Positions 8,798 to 17,215 of a stretch of DNA of 38,168 nucleotides are shown here, in pieces. This DNA comes from Chamaesiphon sp. 336R_metabinner_41. Lineage in GTDB: Bacteria > Cyanobacteriota > Cyanobacteriia > Cyanobacteriales > Chamaesiphonaceae. Under the pieces are notes generated by a model, which saw nothing but the letters and a program-made list of their open reading frames with translations, was not told where the DNA came from and ran no database searches. Each line of letters starts with the position of its first letter. The stretch's first letter is position 1. The stretch spans positions 1 to 38,168 of the forward strand of contig JANYDE010000112.1 of the NCBI GenBank assembly GCA_025359915.1. Reading direction: 5' to 3'. Both the position numbers and the translations under genes were made by a program.

Positions 8798-8835
8798 GCC
8801 AAAAAGCTCCGAGTTAAAATTCGGAGCTTTTTGGC
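8798..8835. terminator. Strong rho-independent terminator, bidirectional
   Basis: A perfect 15-bp stem (GCCAAAAAGCTCCGA and its complement) encloses an 8-nt loop. The A-run and T-run within the stem provide a T tract in both directions. It separates the CPBP gene from the convergent topA and probably serves both. Confidence 0.85.
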
Positions 8836-8956
8836 TGGTTTTTAAAAATGGATCGACCTCAAACCCGATTAATTCCGTTGTGGATAACATGATTTGATCG
8901 ATTCTCCTCACAGAGAGACTATTGCTCAGGCAAACGCTCCGCTACCGCCAACGAAA

Positions 8957-11632
8957 CTAGCTAGTTTTCGATTTGGTATTAGTTTTTTTGGCTGTAGTAG
9001 CTTTCTTCGCTGCGGTGGTTTTCGCTTTAGTTGTGGTAGTTTTTGCTTTAGTCGCGGTGGTTTTCTTGGTAGCTGTGGTCTTTTTAGTGGTAGTTTTTTT
9101 CGCTGCTCCACCTTTGGCTACGAGGAGGCTGAGTGCGGTTTCTAAGGTAATCTCTTCGACTGTCTCGCCTTCGGGGATGCCAGCGTTGATTTTGCCGTGT
9201 TTGATATATTTACCGTAAGGGCCAGCATAGATCGCTACAGGTTCATTATCGTCGGGATGGTTGCCGATCGTGCGGAGTGGTTCTTTTTTGCCGCCACGGG
9301 TAGCTTTGGGTTCGGCTAAAATTGCCACAGCGCGTTCGAGAGTGACGGTGAGAACATCATCGGGGGCTTTGAGCGATCGATATTCTTTGCCTTCTTTACC
9401 GCGATCGTACAGGATATAGGGGCCAAATCTACCGAGGTTGGTTTGGAGTTTGCCGCCTGTTTCGGGATGAACGCCTAAACTGCGGGGGAGTTTGAGCAGT
9501 TCTACGGCAATTTCGAGGGTGACATCTTCGAGTTTCATCCCTTTGGGTAAGGATGATTGTTTTGGTTTTTTCTTACTATCTTCTATTTTATCGCCGAGTT
9601 GGACATAAGGGCCGAAGGGGCCGAGTTTGGGATAGATTGGTTCGCCAGTTTCGGGGTGATTGCCGAGGGTGTCGGGGGTGCTACTCTTTTGTTTGAGCAA
9701 CATCTCGATCGTTTCGGGAGCTAGATCGGCGGGGGTAAGATCTTTGGGGATGGAGGCGTTACCGGATTCGGTTTCGATGAATGCGCCGAATTTACCGATG
9801 CGGACTTTTACGTCTAAATTGCCGAGATCGATCGTCCGTGCTAATGTGGCATCGATATCTTTAAAGCCTAGTTGGACTTGATTTTCTAAGCCTTCGTCGC
9901 CTAAGTAGAATGTTTCTAAATAGGGTAGCCATTGAGTGGTACCCGTGGAGATATCGTCGAGGGTTTGTTCCATTCTGGCGGTGAAACTGGGATCGACGAG
10001 ATCTTGGAAGTGTTTTTCTAATAAGGCGGTGACGGCGAATGCCGTAAAACTTGGTACCAGGGCGTTGCTTTGAATTTGCGCGTAATTGCGATCGATAATA
10101 GTCCCAATAATACTCGCATAGGTACTCGGACGACCGATGCCTTCACTTTCGAGCATTTTAACCAGGGATGCTTCAGTATAGCGGGCGGGGGGTTGGGTTT
10201 CGTGGTCGATCGCGTTGAGTTTTTTGCAGTTGGGTGTATCGCCCTTGACTAAAGCGGGAAGAATGATTTCTTGGTCTTCGATCGCCGCATGAGGATCGTC
10301 TGAGCCTTCGACATACGCCCTCAGGTAGCCTGGGAAATCGATCCGCTTACCCGAAGACCTAAAGCCAGCGTTCTCGACCTTTAAATCGACGCTGAGTTGG
10401 GTCTGACGTGCATCCGCCATTTGACTGGCGACTGTCCGTTTCCATACCAAATCGTAGAGTTGTAATTTTTTATCGTCTAATCCAGTCTCTCTGGGCGTGC
10501 GGAAGCTGCTCCCAGCGGGACGAATTGCTTCGTGAGCTTCTTGAGCACCTTTAGCTTTGGTAGTATATTGGCGGGGTTTGGGGCTGAGATATTCTTGTCC
10601 ATATTTTTCTAGTACGCACGATCGAGCAGCTTCGATCGCTTGTTCGGAGAGATGGACGGAATCTGTCCGCATATAGGTGATATAGCCTTCCTCGTACAAG
10701 CTTTGAGCAATCCGCATGGTTTCTTTGGCGGAGAGGCGCAGTTTACGGTTGGCTTCCTGTTGGAGGGTGGAAGTGGTAAATGGTGGCGCGGGTTTGCGAG
10801 TGACGGGTTTTTCTTCTAAGCCTGTCACTGTCCAGGTTTTACCCTTGAGATTCTCGACTAAAGCTTTGGCTTCGACTCCATCGAGAACTTTAACTTTTTT
10901 ACCTGCTAATAGATTTCCGGTGTTCGGATCGAAATCTGCACCTGTAGCAACTTTCGCCCCATCGACTGTCAGCAGTCTGGAGTCAAATTCCGCCTTATTA
11001 TGCGCCAATACCGCCTTCAAATCCCAGTATTGCGCCGATTTAAACGCCCGTCTTTGGCGTTCTTTCATGACCAACAATCTGACAGCCACCGACTGAACTC
11101 GCCCAGCCGACAAGCCGCCAGCAATTTTACGCCAGAGTAGAGGCGAAAGCGTGTATCCTACTAATCGATCGAGAATCCGCCGTGTTTCCTGAGCGTGAAC
11201 GATTTGCTCGTCGATCTCACGGCAATTTTTCAACGCCTTCTGAATTGCTTCCTTGGTAATCTCATGAAATACCATCCGTTTCGTCGGTACCTTGGGATTG
11301 AGCAATTGCAGTAAATGCCAACTAATACTTTCCCCCTCACGATCTTCATCCGTCGCCAGAATCAGCTCACTGCAACCTTTGAGCGCGGTTTTCAATTCCT
11401 GGACAATCTTCTTCTTATCCTTAGGGATAATATACAACGGCGCAAATCCAGCTTCGACATTAATTCCCAGATTTGCCCACTTCTCGCCCTTGTATTCAGC
11501 GGGGATTTCCTCCGCCGAGGGTGGTAAATCACGAACGTGTCCCATCGAAGCTTTGACAATATAACTAGATGGCAAAAACTTACTGATGGTGCGGGCTTTG
11601 GTGGGAGATTCGACGATGACGAGAGTTGACAT
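8957..11632 (-). CDS. topA: DNA topoisomerase I
   Basis: This is an 891-residue type IA topoisomerase that relaxes negative supercoils. The Toprim domain shows ESPTKA with Glu8 and the DEDREG metal site (95-100). The nicking tyrosine is Tyr320 in YITYMRTDS. After the core come several topoisomerase C-terminal repeats (GNHPETGEPIYPKLGPFGPY, GVHPETGGKL and GNHPDDNEP blocks) in place of cysteine zinc fingers. The last 49 residues (843-891) consist almost only of Lys, Thr and Ala, resembling a histone H1-type DNA-binding tail. It stands alone. The start ATG is at 11632. Confidence 0.96.
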   Translation of the reverse strand: MSTLVIVESPTKARTISKFLPSSYIVKASMGHVRDLPPSAEEIPAEYKGEKWANLGINVEAGFAPLYIIPKDKKKIVQELKTALKGCSELILATDEDREGESISWHLLQLLNPKVPTKRMVFHEITKEAIQKALKNCREIDEQIVHAQETRRILDRLVGYTLSPLLWRKIAGGLSAGRVQSVAVRLLVMKERQRRAFKSAQYWDLKAVLAHNKAEFDSRLLTVDGAKVATGADFDPNTGNLLAGKKVKVLDGVEAKALVENLKGKTWTVTGLEEKPVTRKPAPPFTTSTLQQEANRKLRLSAKETMRIAQSLYEEGYITYMRTDSVHLSEQAIEAARSCVLEKYGQEYLSPKPRQYTTKAKGAQEAHEAIRPAGSSFRTPRETGLDDKKLQLYDLVWKRTVASQMADARQTQLSVDLKVENAGFRSSGKRIDFPGYLRAYVEGSDDPHAAIEDQEIILPALVKGDTPNCKKLNAIDHETQPPARYTEASLVKMLESEGIGRPSTYASIIGTIIDRNYAQIQSNALVPSFTAFAVTALLEKHFQDLVDPSFTARMEQTLDDISTGTTQWLPYLETFYLGDEGLENQVQLGFKDIDATLARTIDLGNLDVKVRIGKFGAFIETESGNASIPKDLTPADLAPETIEMLLKQKSSTPDTLGNHPETGEPIYPKLGPFGPYVQLGDKIEDSKKKPKQSSLPKGMKLEDVTLEIAVELLKLPRSLGVHPETGGKLQTNLGRFGPYILYDRGKEGKEYRSLKAPDDVLTVTLERAVAILAEPKATRGGKKEPLRTIGNHPDDNEPVAIYAGPYGKYIKHGKINAGIPEGETVEEITLETALSLLVAKGGAAKKTTTKKTTATKKTTATKAKTTTTKAKTTAAKKATTAKKTNTKSKTS

Positions 11633-11992
11633 AGGGGCGTTTTAAGTTCGTCGGGAATGAGTAAAAAAATCAGGGTGGATTCAGTTAGATCCGATCGTTG
11701 CTACTAATGAGCCAACTTCAGGTATATTTGTGATTTTGTCAAGGGGGGTTGATTTCGAGCTTTCATCTATTTAGAGATCGATTTTATAGCTCGATCGATT
11801 ACCCTGCGTCTATTTACGCTGATTATATTTAGATTCGATCGTCAGAGGTAAAACGCTACACGATCGGGGGTGACTACTTACTCGACAGATGTATATTATT
11901 TCTGTCCTAATTCTAGGGTACCCATAAAAGGTGTTTTGAAACAATAGCAGTCATTTGGTGCGTTACGGCTACCGCCTAACATACCCTACTAT
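11633..11992. other. Intergenic region, topA to sucrose-phosphatase
   Basis: This 360-base gap has no convincing gene and must carry the topA promoter. At its left end (11958-11990) lies a copy, in reverse, of a dispersed word beginning GTAGGGTATGTTAG, related to GTAGGGTGCGTTA at 20722 and GTAGGGTGTGTTA at 29266. The middle is dense in CGATCG words. Confidence 0.6.
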
Positions 11993-12766
11993 CTATTCGA
12001 CAAACCGAAAATATTTGAGTCCTTCCAAAATACCTGCGGCATAGTCTGCAACCGCCAAATAGTGATAATTCACCGGATGCAGCTCATGCCATAACCGTAA
12101 CTCAGATTGGGCATTTCCAACCACGATACCGCGCTCGGTGCCATACTTAAATAAGGAAATATCATTCCCAGAATCCCCACACACAACCGTTTCAATCGAA
12201 TCGATCTGCCATCTGTCGCGTAAAAATTGCACCGCTGTACCTTTATCCCCACCGCGTGGGAGAATATCTAAATCTCTACTCCCACTATAAATAATTTCGA
12301 CATCCAACCCTTGCTGGGACAACAATTCCTGTAATTGTGGCACAACGGCTGCAACCACGCTCGGCGAGAGATAATAGCTCACCTTAAATGGACGTTGTTC
12401 GGATTGAGGCTGAGATTCTAAATCGGCAAATCGGCTGGCAATCGCGACAATTTCTGCTCGATCCCAATTTATGCCTAGTTTACTTACCCAGTCTGGATCT
12501 GGAGTCTCAGAGTCAGCTAAATAAATTTCCGTACCAACAGCCGCAATCAATGCGTCGGGAGCAAGTAGCCGTTGACTTGTAATTAGACCTTGATAAGACT
12601 CTCTCGATCGACCTGTGGCGTAAACTATTTTAGTACCCAATTCCTGACGATATCGATCGAGTATCAAATTCAGTCGATCGAGTGATTCAGCATTGCCAAC
12701 TAGTGTATGGTCGAGATCGGTAATTAATAATGATAGCTGCGTTAAAAGACCCATGCTAACTGACAA
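11993..12766 (-). CDS. Sucrose-phosphate phosphatase
   Basis: This is a 257-residue HAD-superfamily phosphatase. Motif I is LLITDLDHTLVGN with both catalytic aspartates. Motif III/IV is VVCGDSGNDISLF. The cap region contains SYYLSP, and GGDKGTAVQFL precedes motif III, as in sucrose-6-phosphate phosphatases of cyanobacteria and plants. It would release sucrose from sucrose-6-phosphate, the last step of this compatible-solute pathway. No sucrose-phosphate synthase lies in the window. Either Met1 or Met5 could be the start. It is divergent from the peroxiredoxin gene at 12957. Confidence 0.85.
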   Translation of the reverse strand: MSVSMGLLTQLSLLITDLDHTLVGNAESLDRLNLILDRYRQELGTKIVYATGRSRESYQGLITSQRLLAPDALIAAVGTEIYLADSETPDPDWVSKLGINWDRAEIVAIASRFADLESQPQSEQRPFKVSYYLSPSVVAAVVPQLQELLSQQGLDVEIIYSGSRDLDILPRGGDKGTAVQFLRDRWQIDSIETVVCGDSGNDISLFKYGTERGIVVGNAQSELRLWHELHPVNYHYLAVADYAAGILEGLKYFRFVE

Positions 12767-12956
12767 TTCTAAATTTTGAATGAAATCATGTGCCTAAGGC
12801 AATTTAGCACTGGCACTATTTTCTAGGCTAACATTTTTAGAATGGAGTCTACGCCCAACTCTAGATAACTTATCAAAGTCAGTCGCTATTTATTGCCAAT
12901 TGTAAATAATTTTCAACTTTTATTTTTAATCCCTAAAGTACACCAAATCTAACTGT

Positions 12957-13532
12957 ATGAATAACCAGTATGAATCCTCGCTACGAGTCGGTCAAATTGC
13001 GCCAGACTTTACCGCGACGGGGATTGTTGATCGACAGTTTCAAAAAATTCAATTATCTAGATGCCGCAAATATGTGGTGTTACTTTTCTATCCCCTAGAT
13101 TTTACTTTTGTCTGCCCGACTGAAATAATTGCTTTTAGCGATCGATATGCTGAATTTGCAGCTCTCAATACTGAGATTTTTGGGATATCCGTCGATAGTG
13201 AGTTCGCCCATTTAGCTTGGATTGAAACCGAGCGCAAAATGGGTGGTATCGGTGATATTAATTATCCTCTAATTTCCGATCTCAAAAAAGAGATTAGCAT
13301 GGCTTATAACGTTTTAGATACAGAGCTAGGCGCAGCCCTAAGAGGATTATTTATCATCGATCGATCGGGCATCATCCAATACGCTACCATTAATAATCTA
13401 TCGTTCGGTCGCAGTGTCGATGAAACCCTGCGAGTGCTTCAAGCTATCCAACACGTTCAAGCTCATCCTAACGAAGTTTGTCCTGTAGATTGGCAGCCAG
13501 GGGGGAGCACAATTAAGTCAGTTGATAGTTGA
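12957..13532 (+). CDS. Typical 2-Cys peroxiredoxin
   Basis: This is a 191-residue AhpC/TSA-family thiol peroxidase. The peroxidatic cysteine lies in DFTFVCPTE (about residue 53) and the resolving cysteine in [11 protein letters not shown] near the C-terminus, so it is a typical 2-Cys enzyme that reduces peroxides using thioredoxin. It ends in a run of GTTGATA heptamers and is followed after about 34 bases by a second redoxin gene, so the two probably form an operon. Confidence 0.9.
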   Translation: MNNQYESSLRVGQIAPDFTATGIVDRQFQKIQLSRCRKYVVLLFYPLDFTFVCPTEIIAFSDRYAEFAALNTEIFGISVDSEFAHLAWIETERKMGGIGDINYPLISDLKKEISMAYNVLDTELGAALRGLFIIDRSGIIQYATINNLSFGRSVDETLRVLQAIQHVQAHPNEVCPVDWQPGGSTIKSVDS

Positions 13533-13543
13533 TAGTTGATAGC
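13521..13543. repeat. Heptanucleotide tandem repeat (GTTGATA)
   Basis: About three copies of a 7-bp unit begin inside the last codons of the 2-Cys peroxiredoxin and run through its stop. Two more copies of the word occur at 6778-6792, also at a gene end. Confidence 0.75.
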
Positions 13544-13566
13544 GAATAGGTGGGAGAAGATAATTT

Positions 13567-14127
13567 ATGAGTTACGCTAGTCTGAATAAATTTAAAGGGT
13601 TGATAAATCAACGGTTCTTTCAGAACTTGTTGCCGATTCCGGCGGAGAATGAACTAGCATTAGGATCGATCGCGCCAGAGATTCAGATTTATGATATCCG
13701 TAACGATCGACAAGTGAAGTTATCTGACTATCGCGGTGTTAAACCAGTAATACTATACTTTACCCGCATTTTTACTGAACAGCAATATTGCCCATTCTGT
13801 TATCCTCATATTAAAGAAATCAACGAAAGATATGGGGAATTTGTCGATCGAGGAATAGAAGTTCTCATGATTAGCAGTACCGATGCACAGCAGAGTAAAA
13901 ATGTCGTGCGAGATTTGGGCTTAAAGATGCCATTCCTGAGCGATCCTAGTTGTGCACGATTTAGGCGATATCATGTCGGACAGGCTCTTGGAGCACCACT
14001 TCCGGCTCAATTCGCAATCGATAAAGATGGCAGGATTATCTTCAAACATTTGTTTTCGTTCCTCCACTACAATGCTGAAATTGAGACATTACTGGACTCT
14101 ACTTTATTGACATACTCCCGCTACTGA
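13567..14127 (+). CDS. AhpC/TSA-type redoxin (peroxiredoxin-like) with CPFC motif
   Basis: This 186-residue thioredoxin-fold protein has a CPFC pair (Cys75, Cys78) in the position of the redox-active site, after a YFTRIF strand. The later cis-proline region (GAPLPAQFAIDKDGRI) fits an AhpC/TSA or Bcp-like fold. Its substrate is not evident. It follows the 2-Cys peroxiredoxin in the same direction and may share its role in peroxide defence. The last residues (LLTYSRY) and the stop codon are encoded inside a hairpin resembling an IS200/IS605 right end, so the original C-terminus may have been replaced. Confidence 0.8.
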   Translation: MSYASLNKFKGLINQRFFQNLLPIPAENELALGSIAPEIQIYDIRNDRQVKLSDYRGVKPVILYFTRIFTEQQYCPFCYPHIKEINERYGEFVDRGIEVLMISSTDAQQSKNVVRDLGLKMPFLSDPSCARFRRYHVGQALGAPLPAQFAIDKDGRIIFKHLFSFLHYNAEIETLLDSTLLTYSRY

Positions 14128-14158
14128 GCGGAGTACCGCTACAGTGGGGGATTCTTGT
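14109..14158 (+). mobile_element. Putative IS200/IS605 right-end remnant
   Basis: GACATACTCCC, a compact hairpin (CTCCCGCT pairing with AGTGGGGG, inner stem GCGG-AGTA-CCGC), then GATTCTTG: this has the form of the right end of IS200/IS605-type elements, where it also forms the 3' part of the TnpB guide RNA. No tnpA or tnpB lies nearby, so it would be a solitary end. It could instead act simply as the terminator of the redoxin operon. Confidence 0.5.
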
Positions 14159-14213
14159 TCATGGTTCAGTAAAGCAAGTATTGCTAGAGAGGCTCCGCCA
14201 ACTATCAAATAAT

Positions 14214-15611
14214 TTAACAACCAATCCCAATGTGTTGGAAACCTGCATCAGTAAGCATTTCTGCCGACAAGAAGTTGCGGCAATCAATCATGAGAGGAGA
14301 ACGCATCAGTGTAGCTAGCTGCTGATAATCTAGCTGTTGGAACTCTAACCATTCTGTCATCAAAACGATCGCATCACTATCACTTGCCAATAATTCGGGG
14401 CTAGTAACCAAGTTTACATTAGGTAAATAAGCATGTGTTGATGCTTGAGGAGAGATAATCGGATCGTAGGCTTTAACCTTTGCGCCTAGCTCGATTAAGA
14501 TCGAGATGATATCAAGTGCTGGAGCATCCCGCAAATCATCTGTGTCGGCTTTGAAAGTTAATCCTAATAAACCGATAGTTTTGCCCTTGAGGATTTTGAG
14601 AGAACTTTGGAGCTTTTGAATGACGAGGGTGCGTTGGTGTTGATTGACGCTTACCGCCGCTTTGAGTAATTTAGCATCATAACCATAGTCAGCTCCGGTA
14701 TGAATCAGCGCGGCTAAATCCTTGGGAAAACAAGATCCACCCCACCCAATCCCTGCATTCAAGAATTTATTCCCAATCCGAGAGTCCAAACCAATCCCCT
14801 TTGACACCTGGGTGACATCTGCACCCACCCGTTCGCAGATATTGGCTATCTCATTAATAAAACTAATTTTCGTCGCTAGGAAGGCATTTGCGGCGTACTT
14901 AATCATTTCAGCCGAACCTAAGTCTGTCGCTAATACAGTTACTGGTGGTAACTTAGATTCTTCGGCATCAGCATATTTACGATCGATAATCGGTGCATAT
15001 AGTTTTAGCATCAGATCGATCGCTTGTTGACTCCCACTACCGAGTACAATTCGATCGGGATTGAGCGTATCAAATATCGCCGAACCCTCGCGCAAAAATT
15101 CGGGGTTACTAACGACATCAAACTGGGGTGCAATTCCATTCACTGGCGCACTTTCGCCCGCACCAACGACACTCAATTGTTTATTGAGTTCTTTAACACC
15201 ATCCATCACCAGCATTTTTACCCAATCACCAGAACCGATCGGCACTGTCGATTTATTCACAATTACTTTATACTCACCATTGAGATGTTGTCCGATTCCT
15301 CTGGCTACAGCTTCGACATATTGGGTATCACTAGAACCATTTGGTAATGGTGGGGTACCAACAGCAATAAACAAAATCTCTCCATGCTCTACTCCCTTTG
15401 CCAAATCAGTTGTAAACTGCAATCGACCTGTAGCCATCGCCGTTTGCATGATTTCGGACAATCCTGGTTCGTAGATTGGCGAATTTCCCGCTTTCATCAA
15501 TTCCACTTTCGCGGGATTATTATCTACACAGATCACATCATGTCCGATGTGTGCGAGACAGGCTCCTGTCACTAAGCCTACGTAACCAGTTCCGATCGTA
15601 CAAACGCGCAT
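14214..15611 (-). CDS. ugd: UDP-glucose 6-dehydrogenase
   Basis: This 465-residue enzyme oxidises UDP-glucose to UDP-glucuronate with two NAD. It has the N-terminal Rossmann motif GTGYVGLVTGACLA (7-20), the catalytic cysteine Cys294 in GWGGSCFPKD, and the C-terminal UDP-binding domain with GLTFKADTDDLRDAPA. Length and motifs are standard. It lies about 310 bases downstream of the UDP-glucuronate decarboxylase gene on the same strand; together they make UDP-xylose for surface polysaccharides. Confidence 0.95.
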   Translation of the reverse strand: MRVCTIGTGYVGLVTGACLAHIGHDVICVDNNPAKVELMKAGNSPIYEPGLSEIMQTAMATGRLQFTTDLAKGVEHGEILFIAVGTPPLPNGSSDTQYVEAVARGIGQHLNGEYKVIVNKSTVPIGSGDWVKMLVMDGVKELNKQLSVVGAGESAPVNGIAPQFDVVSNPEFLREGSAIFDTLNPDRIVLGSGSQQAIDLMLKLYAPIIDRKYADAEESKLPPVTVLATDLGSAEMIKYAANAFLATKISFINEIANICERVGADVTQVSKGIGLDSRIGNKFLNAGIGWGGSCFPKDLAALIHTGADYGYDAKLLKAAVSVNQHQRTLVIQKLQSSLKILKGKTIGLLGLTFKADTDDLRDAPALDIISILIELGAKVKAYDPIISPQASTHAYLPNVNLVTSPELLASDSDAIVLMTEWLEFQQLDYQQLATLMRSPLMIDCRNFLSAEMLTDAGFQHIGIGC

Positions 15612-15684
15612 TTTAAAATATTCCTAAATAATAATTAATAACTGACTATTTTGGTGGAGTTGCAGAGATAGTGTTACCCCCAAA

Positions 15685-15872
15685 CCCCCTTATAGAAACG
15701 ATTTGAGATCTTTTTAGCGATTTAGAAACTCTGGTAGGGGAGGGCGGGTTTTGTTTGATATCGAACGTTACAATCGCTATTTGCTTGCATAAACAAAGCC
15801 ATCTACAGATCCGTCCGGACAGATACATACATCTGTATCGTAAATATCTCAAATGGGTTCTATAAAGGGGGG
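15685..15872. mobile_element. Inverted-repeat element (about 188 bp), non-coding
   Basis: The ends are 25-27-bp imperfect inverted repeats (CCCCCTTATAGAA then ATTTGAGAT, complementary to the right end). Nested within is a second repeat (about 15742-15810: GGGCGGGTTTTG ... GCATAAAC ... CTACAGAT) related to 20776-20834. It lies between uxs and ugd. A short reading frame here (15646-15852) shows no sign of being a gene. A hairpin of CCCTCCCC/GGGGGAGGG follows at about 15883-15905. Confidence 0.65.
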
Positions 15873-15922
15873 CTTTTCTGGCTCCCTCCCCTTTATAGGG
15901 GGAGGGCTGGGGTGGGGTAAAA

Positions 15923-16879
15923 TTAAACGATATTAGACAAAGTAAGTTGAGTACCCTGTAATCGCTGTGTGAATTCAGTAATTGTTTCTGTCAATCCAGC
16001 TTCTAATGAAATAGTTGGCTGCCATTTGAGCAGAGTTGTGGCTTTAGTAATGTCTGGTTTCCGTTGTTTAGGATCATCTTGAGGTAGTGGTTTGAAGATG
16101 ATTTCTTGACCAGGATTAATTCTGTCGCGAATTTTTTCGGCGAGTTGAAGAATGGTATATTCTTCAGGGTTGCCAATGTTAATGGGACCAATATGATCGC
16201 CATTCATTAATTTCATTAAACCATCAACTTGATCGGTGACATAGCAAAAACTGCGAGTTTGACTACCGTCGCCATATACGGTTAATGGATGTCCTTTTAA
16301 TGATTGAGCGATAAAATTACTAACTACTCGACCATCATTTTCTAACATCCGAGGGCCGTAAGTATTGAAAATTCTCGCTACCCGAATTTCTAAATTATGT
16401 TCGCGGTGGTAGTCAAAACTAAGGGTTTCAGCAATCCGTTTGCCTTCGTCATAGCAAGATCTAATCCCGATCGGATTGACATTACCATGATATTCTTCTG
16501 GCTGAGGATGTACATCAGGATCGCCGTAAACTTCGGAAGTTGACGCGAGTAGAAATCTAGCTTTAACTCGTTTCGCCAGTCCGAGCATATTTGATGTTCC
16601 CATAAAACTTACCTTGGTAGTTTTAATCGGATTATATTGATAGTGAACTGGCGAGGCTGGACAAGCCAAATGGTAAATCTGGTCTACTTCTAAGCGAATT
16701 GGCTCGGTAATATCATGCCGAATTAATTCAAAGTTAGGATGACCATACCATTTACTGATATTACTTTTAGTCCCAGTGTAAAAATTATCTAAGCAAATTA
16801 CTTCTTGTTGCTCTTTCATCAATCGATCGATCAGATGAGAACCAATAAAACCAGCACCACCCGTAACTAGAATTCTCAT
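15923..16879 (-). CDS. UDP-glucuronate decarboxylase (UDP-xylose synthase)
   Basis: This 318-residue extended short-chain dehydrogenase converts UDP-glucuronate to UDP-xylose. It has NAD-binding GGAGFIGSH (7-15), [16 protein letters not shown] (69-84) typical of UXS enzymes, the catalytic Ser-Tyr-Lys set with Tyr143 and Lys147 in SCYDEGKR, and NTYGPRM. It is upstream of ugd in transcription order, so the two successive steps are adjacent, although an inverted-repeat element now separates them. Confidence 0.93.
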   Translation of the reverse strand: MRILVTGGAGFIGSHLIDRLMKEQQEVICLDNFYTGTKSNISKWYGHPNFELIRHDITEPIRLEVDQIYHLACPASPVHYQYNPIKTTKVSFMGTSNMLGLAKRVKARFLLASTSEVYGDPDVHPQPEEYHGNVNPIGIRSCYDEGKRIAETLSFDYHREHNLEIRVARIFNTYGPRMLENDGRVVSNFIAQSLKGHPLTVYGDGSQTRSFCYVTDQVDGLMKLMNGDHIGPINIGNPEEYTILQLAEKIRDRINPGQEIIFKPLPQDDPKQRKPDITKATTLLKWQPTISLEAGLTETITEFTQRLQGTQLTLSNIV

Positions 16880-17077
16880 AATTTAGAATCTTAAAAATTA
16901 ATTTTGGTTGCAATGTCGATCCAATTACAGGAGAATCCTCTTCTTGCAACCGTTTTACCCAAGGTAAGCTCTCTTAATTATGATTATTCCCCAAGATCGT
17001 TAGATCGGCAACAGCGATCGCTATTTTTCAGCGATAACACTTAAGAGTTGGGAGTGTGGGAGTGTGGGGAGAAAAAT

Positions 17078-17163
17078 CGTAGGTTGGGTTGCGCTCAAGC
17101 AAAACCCAACAAACACACCAACGCCCTAGAAATGTTGGGTTTCATTCTTCAATCCAACCTACG
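17078..17163. mobile_element. Short inverted-repeat element with CGTAGGTTGGGTT ends
   Basis: This 86-bp segment is bounded by 13-bp inverted repeats (CGTAGGTTGGGTT, complement with one mismatch), with a second inner pair AAACCCAACA/TGTTGGGTTT. A related copy in opposite orientation is at 26656-26725. It is a common kind of cyanobacterial dispersed element with no coding capacity. It fills most of the 336-base gap 16880-17215, in which I see no gene. Confidence 0.7.
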
Positions 17164-17215
17164 GGAAAAAGATTTGTCCGTCTAAAGCCTAAAGCCTAAA
17201 CCTTTTACCCCTAAA

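Noticed and set aside
8894-9218. Plus-strand frames rich in Phe, Gly or Val opposite the topA C-terminus
   Set aside because: They are the antisense of the Lys-Thr-Ala tail and share its low complexity.
15646-15852. 68-codon minus-strand frame between ugd and uxs
   Set aside because: It is contained in an inverted-repeat element and its translation shows no conserved pattern.
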